Shown here piece by piece: positions 34,890 through 45,400 of a stretch of DNA of 49,922 nt; within the stretch, counting starts at the first letter, position 1, and each line of letters starts with the position of its first letter. The position numbers and the translations under genes were made by a program. The DNA is from Bacteroidota bacterium (GTDB lineage Bacteria > Bacteroidota > Bacteroidia > JABDFU01), in contig JABDEY010000008.1 of assembly GCA_013286805.1 (NCBI GenBank), forward strand, positions 1-49,922, written 5' to 3'. The notes below the pieces were generated by a model. It did no database searches, was not told the origin of the DNA, and saw only the letters and a program-made list of their open reading frames with translations.

Positions 34890-35735
34890 TTGAAAAAACT
34901 GCAGACACTCAAGGACTTCCTGTTATTCAGCAACCTGTTTGTAGCTTTCTGTGCTTCAGCAATTACTGTCCAGACCTATTTAATTTATGCAATTAAACCA
35001 AGCCCGGCATACGTACTCTTTGTGTTTTTTGCAACGCTTTTCCTGTACAATTTTCAGCGGCTAATACTCAGTCCACAGTACAACAAAGCCCCGGGATCAT
35101 TACGACATTCATGGATAGTGGAACACAAAAGAACATTGATTGTTCTTACATTTTTTTCAGCTTGTGGAATGCTGGTCAGTATCCGTTTTCTCGGATGGAA
35201 CATTCTAAGAACGATCATTCCGCTTGGCATTATTTCGGTTTTATATTTTCTGCCCGGAATCCAGCTGAGGAAAATTCCTGTCATTAAGTCTTTAATGGTG
35301 GCGCTTATCTGGGCTCTGGTCAGCGTATTCATACCGGTTCAGCTAAGCGGGAGGAATATGTTACATACCTCCGTGCTTCTTTTAATCACAGAAAGAGCCC
35401 TTTTCTTCCTGTCACTTTGTGTAGTTTTTAACATACGCGATATGGACCACGACCGGCTTTCCAATGTTCGGACGATTCCGTCCATCTATGGGGTCAATAC
35501 AGCTATTTTAGCCGGATTATCAGGGATTGTTGCAACAGGAATTTGCACCTTCTTATTATTTCTTCGGGGCACCTACTCCGCTCAAATTGTCCTTGCAGTA
35601 TTTACTTCTTTGGTAATTACTTTCCTGCTTATCCTGAAATGCAAAAAGGGAAGTAACGAAACCTATTATTTACTTGGACTGGATGGCATGCTCCCCCTGC
35701 AGTTAATGATTGTCTGCCTTTTCAATCTTTTTTAA
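34890..35735 (+). CDS. UbiA-like prenyltransferase-fold membrane protein
   Basis: The protein has about nine hydrophobic helices (for example FSNLFVAFCASAITVQTYLIYAI and TLIVLTFFSACGMLVSIRFL). A later segment, FNIRDMDHDRLSNVRTIPSIYG, matches the second Asp-rich motif of UbiA-type enzymes (DxRDxxxD). The first motif (NDxxD) is not recognisable; at that place there is FLYNFQRLI, so catalytic activity as a prenyltransferase is doubtful. The ORF track begins at GTG 34839, but that region overlaps the gcvP promoter side; the TTG at 34890 in front of LKKLQTLKDFLLFSN is more plausible. Its last 33 nt overlap the convergent hemL. Confidence 0.65.
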   Translation: MKKLQTLKDFLLFSNLFVAFCASAITVQTYLIYAIKPSPAYVLFVFFATLFLYNFQRLILSPQYNKAPGSLRHSWIVEHKRTLIVLTFFSACGMLVSIRFLGWNILRTIIPLGIISVLYFLPGIQLRKIPVIKSLMVALIWALVSVFIPVQLSGRNMLHTSVLLLITERALFFLSLCVVFNIRDMDHDRLSNVRTIPSIYGVNTAILAGLSGIVATGICTFLLFLRGTYSAQIVLAVFTSLVITFLLILKCKKGSNETYYLLGLDGMLPLQLMIVCLFNLF

Positions 35736-37022
35736 GGTTTCGGTAAAAACATAAGCCGTTTTCATCAGATCGCTCTCCGTATGAGCTTCAGAGACAAACC
35801 CTACCTCATATCCTGAAGGGCCAAGATATACTCCAAGTTCAAGCAGTTCACGGTGAAGCACCTTAAAATGCCGCATGCTGTCTGCATCTATATCGGCAGC
35901 AGATTGAATTTTTGGTTTGTCCGTAAAAGCAATCCAAAAAACGGAACCGATGGAAAAAAATTTCCATTTAACCTGACCGGCGTTTTCATTTCCCGGACTC
36001 ATATTATCCTTAATCTGGGCAATCAGAAATTCGGTTTTCGAACGGAGTTTGTCATAAAAACCAGGCTTTAAACATTCCTTTAATTGTGCTATTCCGGCAG
36101 ACATGGCAACAGGATTGCCGCTAAGTGTGCCGGCCTGATAAACATTCCCGTCAGGAGAAATGTGATGCATGATTTCAGAGCTCGCTCCGTATGCACCAAC
36201 AGGCAGGCCTCCTCCGATAATCTTCCCATAAGTAAGAATATCCGGTTTAATATTATAAAAGCCAGCTGCACCCGTAAAACCTAACCGGAAGCCACTGATC
36301 ACTTCATCAAACAGTAAAAGTGTTTTGTTTTCCGTACAGATTTCGCGCAAAAACTGCAGATATTCCGCATCCTGCACCAACAATCCATTATTTGCAGGGA
36401 CCGGCTCAATGATCACACAGGCAATCTGATTTTTAAATTTAGCAAATGCTTCCTGCACTGCTGCCTTATTATTCAATGGAACAACAATCGTTTCATCCAC
36501 AAAACATTTGGGAACTCCGGCAGAAGAAGAATTCCCAAAGGTCACCAGTCCGGAGCCGGCTTTCACAAGCAGTGAATCGCTGTGTCCATGGTAACACCCT
36601 TCAAATTTCAGAATTTTATCCCTTTTCGTATATCCCCTTGCCAGTCGTATGGCGCTCATGACGGCTTCCGTACCAGAGCTCACGAAGCGAATTTTTTCCA
36701 GAAAAGGGTTATTGCCGATAATTAATTCGGCCAGTTCATTTTCCAAAGCCGTAGGAGCGCCAAAGGAACTGCCATTTTCCACAGCATATTTTACTGCGTT
36801 TACCACTTTCGCATGAGCATGACCAAGTATAAGTGGCCCCCAGGAGCAGCAATAATCAATAAATTCATTTCCGTCTGCGTCCCAGATACGTGACCCTTTA
36901 CCCCTTTGAATAAACAAAGGCGAGCCTTCCACAGAGCGGAATGCCCGGACAGGGCTATTCACCCCGCCTGGAAAATAGGTTTTCGCTTTTTCATACAATT
37001 CATTTGATCTTTCTCTTTCCAT
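35703..37022 (-). CDS. hemL: HemL, glutamate-1-semialdehyde 2,1-aminomutase
   Basis: HemL is the PLP enzyme that converts glutamate-1-semialdehyde to 5-aminolevulinate in the C5 haem pathway. From ATG 37022 it is 439 residues, full length. Blocks seen include FPGGVNSPVRAFRSV at the N-terminus, CCSWGPLILGHAHAKV, FVSSGTEAVMSAIRLARGYT, LLFDEVISGFR and the PLP lysine in DILTYGKIIGGGLPVGAYG. The track's ATG 37061 lies upstream of the perfect -7 box at 37027-37034, so the ATG at 37022 is chosen; it is only 4 nt after the box, pointing to a leaderless or nearly leaderless mRNA. The 3' end overlaps the UbiA-like gene. Confidence 0.96.
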   Translation of the reverse strand: MERERSNELYEKAKTYFPGGVNSPVRAFRSVEGSPLFIQRGKGSRIWDADGNEFIDYCCSWGPLILGHAHAKVVNAVKYAVENGSSFGAPTALENELAELIIGNNPFLEKIRFVSSGTEAVMSAIRLARGYTKRDKILKFEGCYHGHSDSLLVKAGSGLVTFGNSSSAGVPKCFVDETIVVPLNNKAAVQEAFAKFKNQIACVIIEPVPANNGLLVQDAEYLQFLREICTENKTLLLFDEVISGFRLGFTGAAGFYNIKPDILTYGKIIGGGLPVGAYGASSEIMHHISPDGNVYQAGTLSGNPVAMSAGIAQLKECLKPGFYDKLRSKTEFLIAQIKDNMSPGNENAGQVKWKFFSIGSVFWIAFTDKPKIQSAADIDADSMRHFKVLHRELLELGVYLGPSGYEVGFVSEAHTESDLMKTAYVFTETLKKIEKADNH

Positions 37023-37026
37023 GCTG

Positions 37027-37034
37027 CAAATATA
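37027..37034 (-). promoter_or_regulatory. -7 box of hemL
   Basis: TATATTTG on the minus strand is a perfect TAnnTTTG match, ending 4 nt before the hemL ATG at 37022. Confidence 0.65.
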
Positions 37035-37099
37035 CCTACTTGGCATTAAATGAGCGTACATTATCTTTACTTCGTAAATCCAATTATGCTCATTATATA

Positions 37100-37107
37100 T
37101 ACCTTTG
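37100..37107 (+). promoter_or_regulatory. -7 box of kynU
   Basis: TACCTTTG is a perfect TAnnTTTG match, 30 nt upstream of ATG 37138. The ORF track's TTG start at 37105 is within the box. A one-mismatch TATCTTTA at 37062-37069 is an alternative. Confidence 0.6.
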
Positions 37108-37137
37108 AATCTTATCCGCGCTCAAACCAGAATACAG

Positions 37138-38394
37138 ATGCAATTTGAAAACACCCTGAACTTTGCAAAACAAATGGATCGAAAAGATCCCTTGAAAAAA
37201 TTCCGTGGTCGCTTTATCATCCCAAAGCACAAAGGGAAAAATGTGATTTATTTTACCGGGAATTCCCTGGGACTTCAGCCAAAAACAGCAGCAAAATACA
37301 TACAGCAGGAGTTGACAGATTGGGCCAAATTTGGTGTCGAAGGCCATTTCAAAGCTAAAAATCTATGGTACTCCTACCATGAGTTAGTTGCAGGGCCCTT
37401 GGCAGAGTTGTCCGGCGCCAAAAAGGAAGAGGTTGTAGCGATGAACCAGTTGACGAGTAACCTCCATTTTCTGTTTGTTTCATTTTACCGTCCGGAAGGC
37501 AAAAGAATCAAAATTTTATGCGAAGCGCATGCATTCCCATCTGATCAGTACCTGCTGGAATCCCAGCTAAAATTTCATGGGTTCGACCCTGCAGAAGCGC
37601 TCATTGAAGTTTCCCCGCGCAGAGGCGAATATACAATCCGCACGGAAGACATTCTATCAGCCATAGAAAAGCACAAAGAGGAACTGGCCCTGGTCTTTAT
37701 AGGTGGAGTCAATTACTATTCCGGGCAGGTGATGGATATGAAAACCATTACCGAAGCAGGCCATCAGGCGGGAGCTCTGGTAGGCTTTGACCTGGCACAT
37801 GCGATTGGGAATATCTGCCTTGATCTGCATAACTGGAATGTGGATTTTGCGGCCTGGTGTTCCTACAAATACCTGAATTCAGGTCCTGGCTCAGTTGGAG
37901 GAGCTTTTATTCACACTAAACACCACCGCTCCGAATTACAGCGTTTTGCCGGTTGGTGGGGGCATGATAAAAATAGCCGGTTTAAAATGGAAAAAGGGTT
38001 CTCCCCTATTCCGACTGCAGAAGGCTGGCAATTGAGTAACGCACCCGTTTTCAGCATGGCTATACACAAAGCCGCCCTTGCTGTTTTTGAGGAAGCCGGC
38101 ATCAGCAGGATCATTGAAAAAAGCAATAAACTAACCGGGTACCTCCGGTTTATTATTGATGGAATAAATAATAAAAGTAATGTATTGGAAATACTTACGC
38201 CCGAAACGGCAGGGTCTCAGCTTTCAATCAGCGTTCACAGGCAGGGCAAAGAGGTATTCAGGAAATTGATTTCAAAAGGAATAATGGCAGACTGGAGAGA
38301 ACCCAATGTCATTCGGGTAGCACCAGTACCCCTCTATAATTCGTTTGAAGATGTATTCCGATTCGGAGAGGTACTTCTTAAATCATTCACCTGA
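37138..38394 (+). CDS. kynU: Kynureninase
   Basis: Kynureninase is a PLP enzyme that cleaves kynurenine to anthranilate and alanine, or 3-hydroxykynurenine to 3-hydroxyanthranilate, on the tryptophan-to-NAD route. From ATG 37138 it has 418 residues. The PLP lysine is in FAAWCSYKYLNSGPGSVGGAFIH; other family blocks are IYFTGNSLGLQP-like VIYFTGNSLGLQPKTAA, GALVGFDLAHAIGNICLDLHNWNVDFA and the C-terminal MADWREPNVIRVAPVPLYNSFEDV. The start is set by the -7 box at 37100-37107. Other kynurenine pathway genes are not in the window. A heptamer array begins 6 nt after its stop. Confidence 0.95.
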   Translation: MQFENTLNFAKQMDRKDPLKKFRGRFIIPKHKGKNVIYFTGNSLGLQPKTAAKYIQQELTDWAKFGVEGHFKAKNLWYSYHELVAGPLAELSGAKKEEVVAMNQLTSNLHFLFVSFYRPEGKRIKILCEAHAFPSDQYLLESQLKFHGFDPAEALIEVSPRRGEYTIRTEDILSAIEKHKEELALVFIGGVNYYSGQVMDMKTITEAGHQAGALVGFDLAHAIGNICLDLHNWNVDFAAWCSYKYLNSGPGSVGGAFIHTKHHRSELQRFAGWWGHDKNSRFKMEKGFSPIPTAEGWQLSNAPVFSMAIHKAALAVFEEAGISRIIEKSNKLTGYLRFIIDGINNKSNVLEILTPETAGSQLSISVHRQGKEVFRKLISKGIMADWREPNVIRVAPVPLYNSFEDVFRFGEVLLKSFT

Positions 38395-38400
38395 ACCCCG

Positions 38401-38518
38401 GTCACCGATCACCGGAAACTGATCACCGGAAACTGATCACCGGAAACTGATCACCGGAAACTGATCACCAATCACCAATCACCAATCACCAATCACCAAT
38501 CACCGATCACTGATTACC
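38401..38518. repeat. Heptanucleotide tandem array (about 17 units)
   Basis: The array is built of 7-bp units. It starts GTCACC / GATCACC, continues with GATCACC-GGAAACT pairs (four copies of a 14-bp unit, 38407-38462), then GATCACC, five copies of AATCACC (38470-38504), GATCACT and GATTACC, the last overlapping the PorP/SprF stop codon. It fills the gap between the convergent kynU and PorP/SprF genes. Confidence 0.95.
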
Positions 38519-39419
38519 GAACCTTAGGCTTATTTTTAAACTTAAGCCCGAACATGATTTCCTGTGAATCAATTCCAAATTTAGCAATCGTAGAAATCGG
38601 GATATCGTATGAATAAGCAATCAGTAAATAATCCTGATAGGTATACCCAGCCATAATTGAAAATGCATCGCCTGACCGAAAAGATGCTCCCAGCCATACC
38701 ATTTTCTTATAAATAGCCCGGAACCCAATATCCACCTGCACCGGCACCGGACTTACATAATTCAGCAAAAAGGAAGGTTCAAGGCGTATGTTATCCGATA
38801 CATCGTATTTATACCCACCGGTAACAAAATAATGCGTAGACAAAGTACTTATAGTGCTTGAAGTATAGTCAAAAAACTTCAGTTGGGCCTGATAGATCTG
38901 GGGAATGGAAAGTCCAACATAAAATTTATCTGAGTAAAACAATGCTCCAAACCCAATATCAGGAACAAACACCGATTGAAATCCTGTTCCAAGAGCCGGG
39001 TCATTCTGGTCATGCAGGGTAATCTGAGTACCGTCAACAGAAAATTGCTGAAGACCGCCCGAAAGGCCAAGAGACAATTTCAATTTCTCTGTAAGCTTAA
39101 CATGATAAGCATACGACAAATCAAATCCGATTCTGCTGGTTGGTCCGGTAACGTCAGAATAGACATAGCCTCCATATCCCATGTTTTTATTTTGCTGAGG
39201 CCCGTCCCCGCTTAAAACATAAGTCCGGGGAGCACCTGGAATTCCAACCCATTGATAACGGTTATTGGACTTCACCTCAAAATCATCCCCAATGCCGCTT
39301 AGGGCAGGATTCAGCACAAAATCATTGAGTATGTAATTGGTATACTGAGGCAATTGCTGAGCCACCATGCAGTTCTTAATGCTCAAAACAAAAATGAATA
39401 TGTAAATTATCTTTCTCAT
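38514..39419 (-). CDS. PorP/SprF-family outer-membrane protein of the T9SS
   Basis: The 301-residue protein has a signal peptide (KIIYIFIFVLSIKNCMVAQ) and the PorP/SprF opening QLPQYTNYILNDFVLNPALSGIGDDFEVKSNNRYQWVGIPGAPRTY. Amphipathic strands of a beta-barrel follow (for example GYGGYVYSDVTGPTSRIGFDLSYAYH) and the gene ends in FGLKFKNKPKVR. SprF in Flavobacterium johnsoniae is needed to secrete the adhesin SprB; the gene here is directly downstream of a giant SprB-repeat gene and overlaps its stop codon by 4 nt (ATGA), so the two are translationally coupled. It probably acts as export partner of that adhesin. Confidence 0.94.
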   Translation of the reverse strand: MRKIIYIFIFVLSIKNCMVAQQLPQYTNYILNDFVLNPALSGIGDDFEVKSNNRYQWVGIPGAPRTYVLSGDGPQQNKNMGYGGYVYSDVTGPTSRIGFDLSYAYHVKLTEKLKLSLGLSGGLQQFSVDGTQITLHDQNDPALGTGFQSVFVPDIGFGALFYSDKFYVGLSIPQIYQAQLKFFDYTSSTISTLSTHYFVTGGYKYDVSDNIRLEPSFLLNYVSPVPVQVDIGFRAIYKKMVWLGASFRSGDAFSIMAGYTYQDYLLIAYSYDIPISTIAKFGIDSQEIMFGLKFKNKPKVR

Positions 39420-42400
39420 CTCATAATTGTTAAGGGTCCTGTCAATGGAGCAGGGAACCTGCTGTCATGCAGTTGAATAACATAATAATAGGTTCCAACA
39501 GGTATATCCTGTCCATTGTATCTGCCATTCCAGGGTACCGGATATCCAGGGGCAGAAGTAAATAAAAGTACCCCCCAGCGGTTAAACACCTCCACAACGC
39601 AATTGGGAAATTTATCCGAATTGTCAATAATCCATGTATCGTTTTTCCCATCATTATTCGGCGTAAAGCCATTGTCTATAATAATATTCGGAACAACCGT
39701 AATCAGAACCGAATCACTTCCTTTACAACCATTCTGGTCCTTTACAGTCACTATATACAGCGTAGTGATAAATGGTGTCGCAAGAGGATTGGCAATGATG
39801 CTGTCAGAAAGGGATTGCCCAGGTGTCCAGCTAAAGGAAGCCCCGGCAGATGTTGTTGTAGGAGTTCCGCCTACAAGGGTTGACTGCAGGATGAATACCG
39901 ATTGGGCAGAGCCGGCATTCACGACAGGCAATGGATTTACATGAACGGAAACAGTATCTGAATCCGAACAGATTCCATTTACTGCGACCAATAAATAATC
40001 TGATGTTCCTATGGATGGCTTAACACTGGTCACCTGGGAAGAACTGATGAGAGACAATGATGGGAAATTGAGCCATTGGTAAGATTGGGCAAACAGGCTT
40101 AAATTCCCGTTCAGAATAACACTGCCTCCCAGACAGAAAGAAGTATCTGCACCGGCTCTGGCAATCACAGTTGTTTTAGCTGCTACAAATACAGAATCCT
40201 GTTTTGTACATCCATTTCCATCATTGACGACTACTGTATATGTCCCGATTGGCACTCCTGCAAGGTTCTGACCGGAGGAAATAAATCCACCCGGGCCGGT
40301 CCAGGCAAATGTATAGACACCTGTACCACCCCTGATTTGAATTGTAACTGCTCCGTCTTTGGTAGTATTACAACTTGCTGAATCTGATAAAGGCATAACC
40401 GTTATTGGGCGCGGAGCGCCTACACTATCCGTTTGAATAGCAGTACAACCTTTGGCATCCGTTAGCGTAACAGAATAAGGTCCTGCTTTCAGGGGGCTTG
40501 CTAAGGCACCAGTACCAGAGAAAGCTGACCAGGAGTAGAAATACGGGAGAGTGCCTCCTGAAGGTACAATTGTTATACTGCCATTTGAATCCTTCACACA
40601 GCTTACCTTGGTAACAGTAGCGATAGAAAATTCCAAAGGCAAAGGAGCAGTAATAGTAACAGAACCGGCAGCCATGCATCCACTGATGTCAGTAACCTGT
40701 ACAAAATAAGTTGAATCGCAAAGTGATCCTACAGTTGCGGTAGTTGCTGAAGTAGGGTCATTCCAGGAATAAAGATATCCGCCTGCTCCACCTGTGGCAT
40801 TCACAATTCCAACACCGTTGCATTTGCCTGGGCATGTTACAGCTGAGTCAGACAGGATTAAGCGGGGAGCCGGTCTGTCATTCAATTCAATAAAAGTGCG
40901 TTGGGTACATCCGGATCCGTCCGTTACAGTGACTACATACTCACCCGCACCCAGACCAAAAACAGGGTTGAGAGAGCCTGCAATTCCATTGCTCCATGCG
41001 AAGGTATAAGCTGATCCGGATCCTCCGGAAACAAAAAGGAGGATTGAACCATCCGCAACTTTACAGATACTTGGTTGTGTCAGTACGGGAACAATTAAAA
41101 TCTGAGCAGGCGCTGCAATTTGTATGGTATCCGTTAAAATACAACCATTGGAATCGGCAATCTGAACAAAATTTGTCCCGGAACAAAGGCCTGTCACAGA
41201 AGAGGTGGTCTGTCCGCCCGGCAGCCAGTCATACGTATAGGGTCTCACACCACCAACCGGGGCCACCTGGGCTGTTCCGTTACATGCTCCGAAGCATTGT
41301 ACTGCTGTGCTTGATTTGCCGGACGCCGTTGCCCCACCGGAATTACTAAGCCCCAATTGAAAGGCCGAACTGCAACCGAGACTATCACTGACAGTAAGGG
41401 ATTGCACACCTGCACATAAGCCAACTGCTGTAGAAGAGCTGGAACCATTACTCCACAGATAAGTCAGTGGGCCTGCTCCTCCGCTTACCTGGACAGAGAT
41501 TTGACCGTTACAAACCCCACATGTTGCGAGGGTAACAACATTTGACACATTAAAGTGAACAGAATTGTTTGTAATACTGATCGCTTGAGAAGCCTGACAT
41601 CCGTTTCCGTCACTTACAGTTAAGGTATAGCTTCCTGCACATAAATTCTTCAATGCAGAGCTTGTTCCCCCGTTACTCCAGTTAAAGGTAAAAGGCAATG
41701 TTCCTCCAGCGGGAGAAGCGAATGCAGTCCCGTTGCATACCCCGGCACAACTTGCAGAAGTACTGACAGGGGTATTAAAAATCAATTGCAGGGGTTCAGT
41801 TATAGTGACCGAATCAGCGGTTATACAACCTATTTTATCATTCACCTGAACAAAATGGGTTCCTGCACAAAGATTCCTGACTGTATCCGTGCTGGCCACA
41901 GCAGGCGCAAGCCAGGAGTAGGTATATCCACCCGCTCCTCCGGAAGCCGTAACAATTCCCACTCCATTGCATTTGCCAAAGCAGGTAATCGCACTGTCTG
42001 ACATAACCAATACAGGTGCAACTTTATCATTCAAGGCAATAACTGAAGTCTGTGTACATCCTGACCCATCCGTAACCGTAACAGAATAAGCCCCCGCAGC
42101 AATTCCTAAAACAGTAGCCCCGGCACTGCCGGTATTCCAGGAATAAGAATAACCCGATCCTGATCCTCCTGAAACAGTCAGAATAATTGAACCATCTGCT
42201 GTTTTACAGGCACTGGGCTGAGTCACAGCTGCAATGATACTGATGACAGGATGAGAGCCCACAGGAATAGAATCCACCAGCTTACATCCGTTCGAGTCCG
42301 TTATCTGAACAAACCCCAATCCGGCGCATAATCCATTGACAAAAGAACTTGTCGAACCAGAGGGTAGCCAGAAATAAGAATACGGAAGTGTTCCACCCAC

Positions 42401-45400
42401 AGGAGACACAGAAGCCTTTCCATTGCAAAGCCCAAAACAACTGTCTCCGGAAATAATCTTTCCGGAAGATACGGGTCCTCCAATATTGCTGACAGGAAGG
42501 TTAAAACTAAGCTTACATCCAAAACTATCCGTTACATCCACGCTTTGCAATCCGGCACATAAGCTGGTTGCTGTATTCCCGGTAGCAGCGCTGCTGCTCC
42601 AGAGATAGCTGAAAGGCGCCGTTCCTCCGTTCACTGTCACAACTGCCTGCCCGTTACAAACGTTGCAGGTTGCCGCATTTACCACACTTTGCAAGGTGAA
42701 GGGGGCATTCAGAACCGGAATGGTAATTACCTGAACAGCGGAACATTTATTGGAATCTGTCACCGTAACCGTAATCTGTCCCAGACCCAGTTTCGACACT
42801 TTTGGCCCTGTTAATCCATTGCTCCAGGAATAGGAATAGGGTAATGTGCCTCCAAAAGGCAATGCTTCTGCAGAACCATTTAAGGCCTGAGCACAGCTAA
42901 CCGGAGCAATTCCAGCCGGCCCAAGCACTAAAAGTGAAGGTTCTGTTATCGTTACGGTACTGAAAGAAGTACAGGAGTTTTTATCCGTCACGGTTACCGT
43001 ATAGGAGCCGGCACACAGACCGCTAACAGAAGTAAGGCCGGTAGCACCACTGCTCCAGTCAATAGCAAAAGGCCCCGATCCTCCGCTAATCGTCACAGAG
43101 GCAGTACCATTGCAGGATCCTTTGCAGGTACCATCCTGCTTACTGATCGTCAGCACCGGGGCATTATTATTATTCAGCGGAATCGTGGCTGTCTGCGTGC
43201 AGGAACTTGCATCCGTAATAGTCACGTTATAGATTCCTGAAGACAGACCGGTAATTGTTGCAGTTGTTGCCCCCGAAGGAGGATTCCAGGAATACGTATA
43301 ACTACCTGCACCTCCGCTTGTCTTGAGAACTATTTGCCCGTTGCTGACTCCGCAAACAGCCTGTGTAACAGCTGGGGTTGGTTGAATCTGTGAAGGAGAC
43401 CTGATAATAACAGAATCTGTACGTATGCATCCATTACCATCAGTTACCTGTATCAGATCAAGACCACCAGGCAATCCGGACAGGGTATTGGAAGCAGGAC
43501 CTGAAGGAAGCCAGAAATAGGTATACGGGAAAGTTCCACCCTGGCCGGTAACAGTAGCCGAACCATCGCTGATTCCAAAACAACTGGCTGGAACGGTATC
43601 TATGATTGATTTAGTGGGGCCATTGATGTTATTCAGAGGAATATTAAAGGTTTGTGTACATGCAGCGGAATCACTGACCTTCAGCACGTACAATCCTGCG
43701 CAAATTCCGCTTATGGTCTGTCCGGTCGCTCCACCTACCCCCCATGTATACGTATAGGCCGGAATTCCGCCGGATACTGTAACTGAAATTTGCCCGTTGC
43801 AAATGCCACATGTAGCCTTTGTTATTGAATCAGTTTGGGTAATGACCTTGGGTTCGGTGACAAGAATAGCTTGAGTAATCGTACAACCTTTGCCATCTGT
43901 AACACTAACCGTATAGGCCTGAGCGCAGAGACTGGTCAAAGTGGCGGCGGCAGCTCCATTGCTCCAGGTAAATGTATAGGGATTTGTCCCTCCACTCATG
44001 TTCAGACTTACTATACCGGTGCATAAACCCTGGCACAGCGGATTCGTTTTTTTGACTGCCGCAACGAGCACATTTGTTATTCCGATAGTTATGTTTGTGC
44101 TATCCTTACAGGAATTAGCATCAGTTAGTGTAAGCGTATAATTGCCCGCACACAAAAAGTTTACAGTAGCTCCTGTAGCACTATTACTCCAGATATAAGT
44201 ATACGGAGGAGTATCACCTGTAGGCGAAACAAAAGCACTTCCATCACATTTTCCGCTGCAGGAAGCATTTTTCGGGCTTGAGTCAAACACGATAGCTCCA
44301 GGTTGAAGGATGCTGACAGGAACATTCAGTTCACAACCGGCGTGATCCGTAACCACAAGGGTATAGGATCCTGCACACATTCCGCTACGGGTAGGTGCAA
44401 TACTGTCAACATCTGTCCAGGAATAAGTAAATTGAGGGGTTCCACCTGTTGCTATAATGTTTGCAGTACCAGTACAGGCCCCATTGCATTTGACAGGTGT
44501 GATAATCTGCGATTTCAGGGAAGGAGCATTGAGGTTGTTTACCGGAATAATAAAATTTCCCGTACAGCCATTTGTATCTGTTACGGTAAGTGAATAATTA
44601 CCGGCAGCCAGACCGCTTAGAAACGAAGAAGCACCGGAAGGTTTCCAGGAATAAACATAACCCGGATTGCCGCCGGAAGGGACCACATTTATGGACCCGT
44701 TGGATTTGGAACAATTCGCTCCTGTAATCGTTGTATCTATTGTAATCGGTACCGGTGGAATCAAGGTTACAGACTGCGAGGATGTACAGCCATTTTTATC
44801 TGTTACTGTTACAACATAGGTACCGGCAATAACTGAATCAATTTTTTGAGCATGAGAACCGGTGCTCCATAAAAATGCATAAGGGCCTGTACCTCCTGTT
44901 GCATTTCCCAGAGCTGTATCCGTTCTTATGCCATGACAATTCGGATTTATACTCTTGGTATTGGCAACCAGCAGTGCAGGTTCAGTAATCACAGCGCTTG
45001 TGGTAAGTGTACAGGCATTCGCATCCGTAGCCGTCACTGTATATGTACCTGGAATCAGAGACGAAATTGTTAATCCCGTTTGCGCATTACTCCAGACCAA
45101 ATTGATGATACCGGTACCTCCTGAGACTGCAACATTCACAGATCCGTTTCCGGCTCCCTTACAACTTACATTTACAGCATTAACTGAAGTAAATGACAAG
45201 GCAGATGGCTGATTGACAGTAGTGCTGGCAGTAAATGTACAACCATGTTTATCAGTTATTGTGACAGTATAAGTGCCAATAGACAAACCAAAAGCCGTCG
45301 AACCTGTTCCTCCGGCAGGCGTCCATGTGTACTTGTACCCGGGAGTCCCCCCGCTTGCTTTTATGAAAGCCGTGCCATCTGCTCCTCCGTTACAAAGATC

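Noticed and set aside
37105-37107. TTG start of kynU given by the ORF track
   Set aside because: It lies inside a perfect TAnnTTTG -7 box; the ATG at 37138 fits the family start.
38401-38518. Heptamer array as CRISPR or as an attachment site
   Set aside because: 7-bp units with no spacers, no integrase gene and no cas genes; it is a short tandem repeat.
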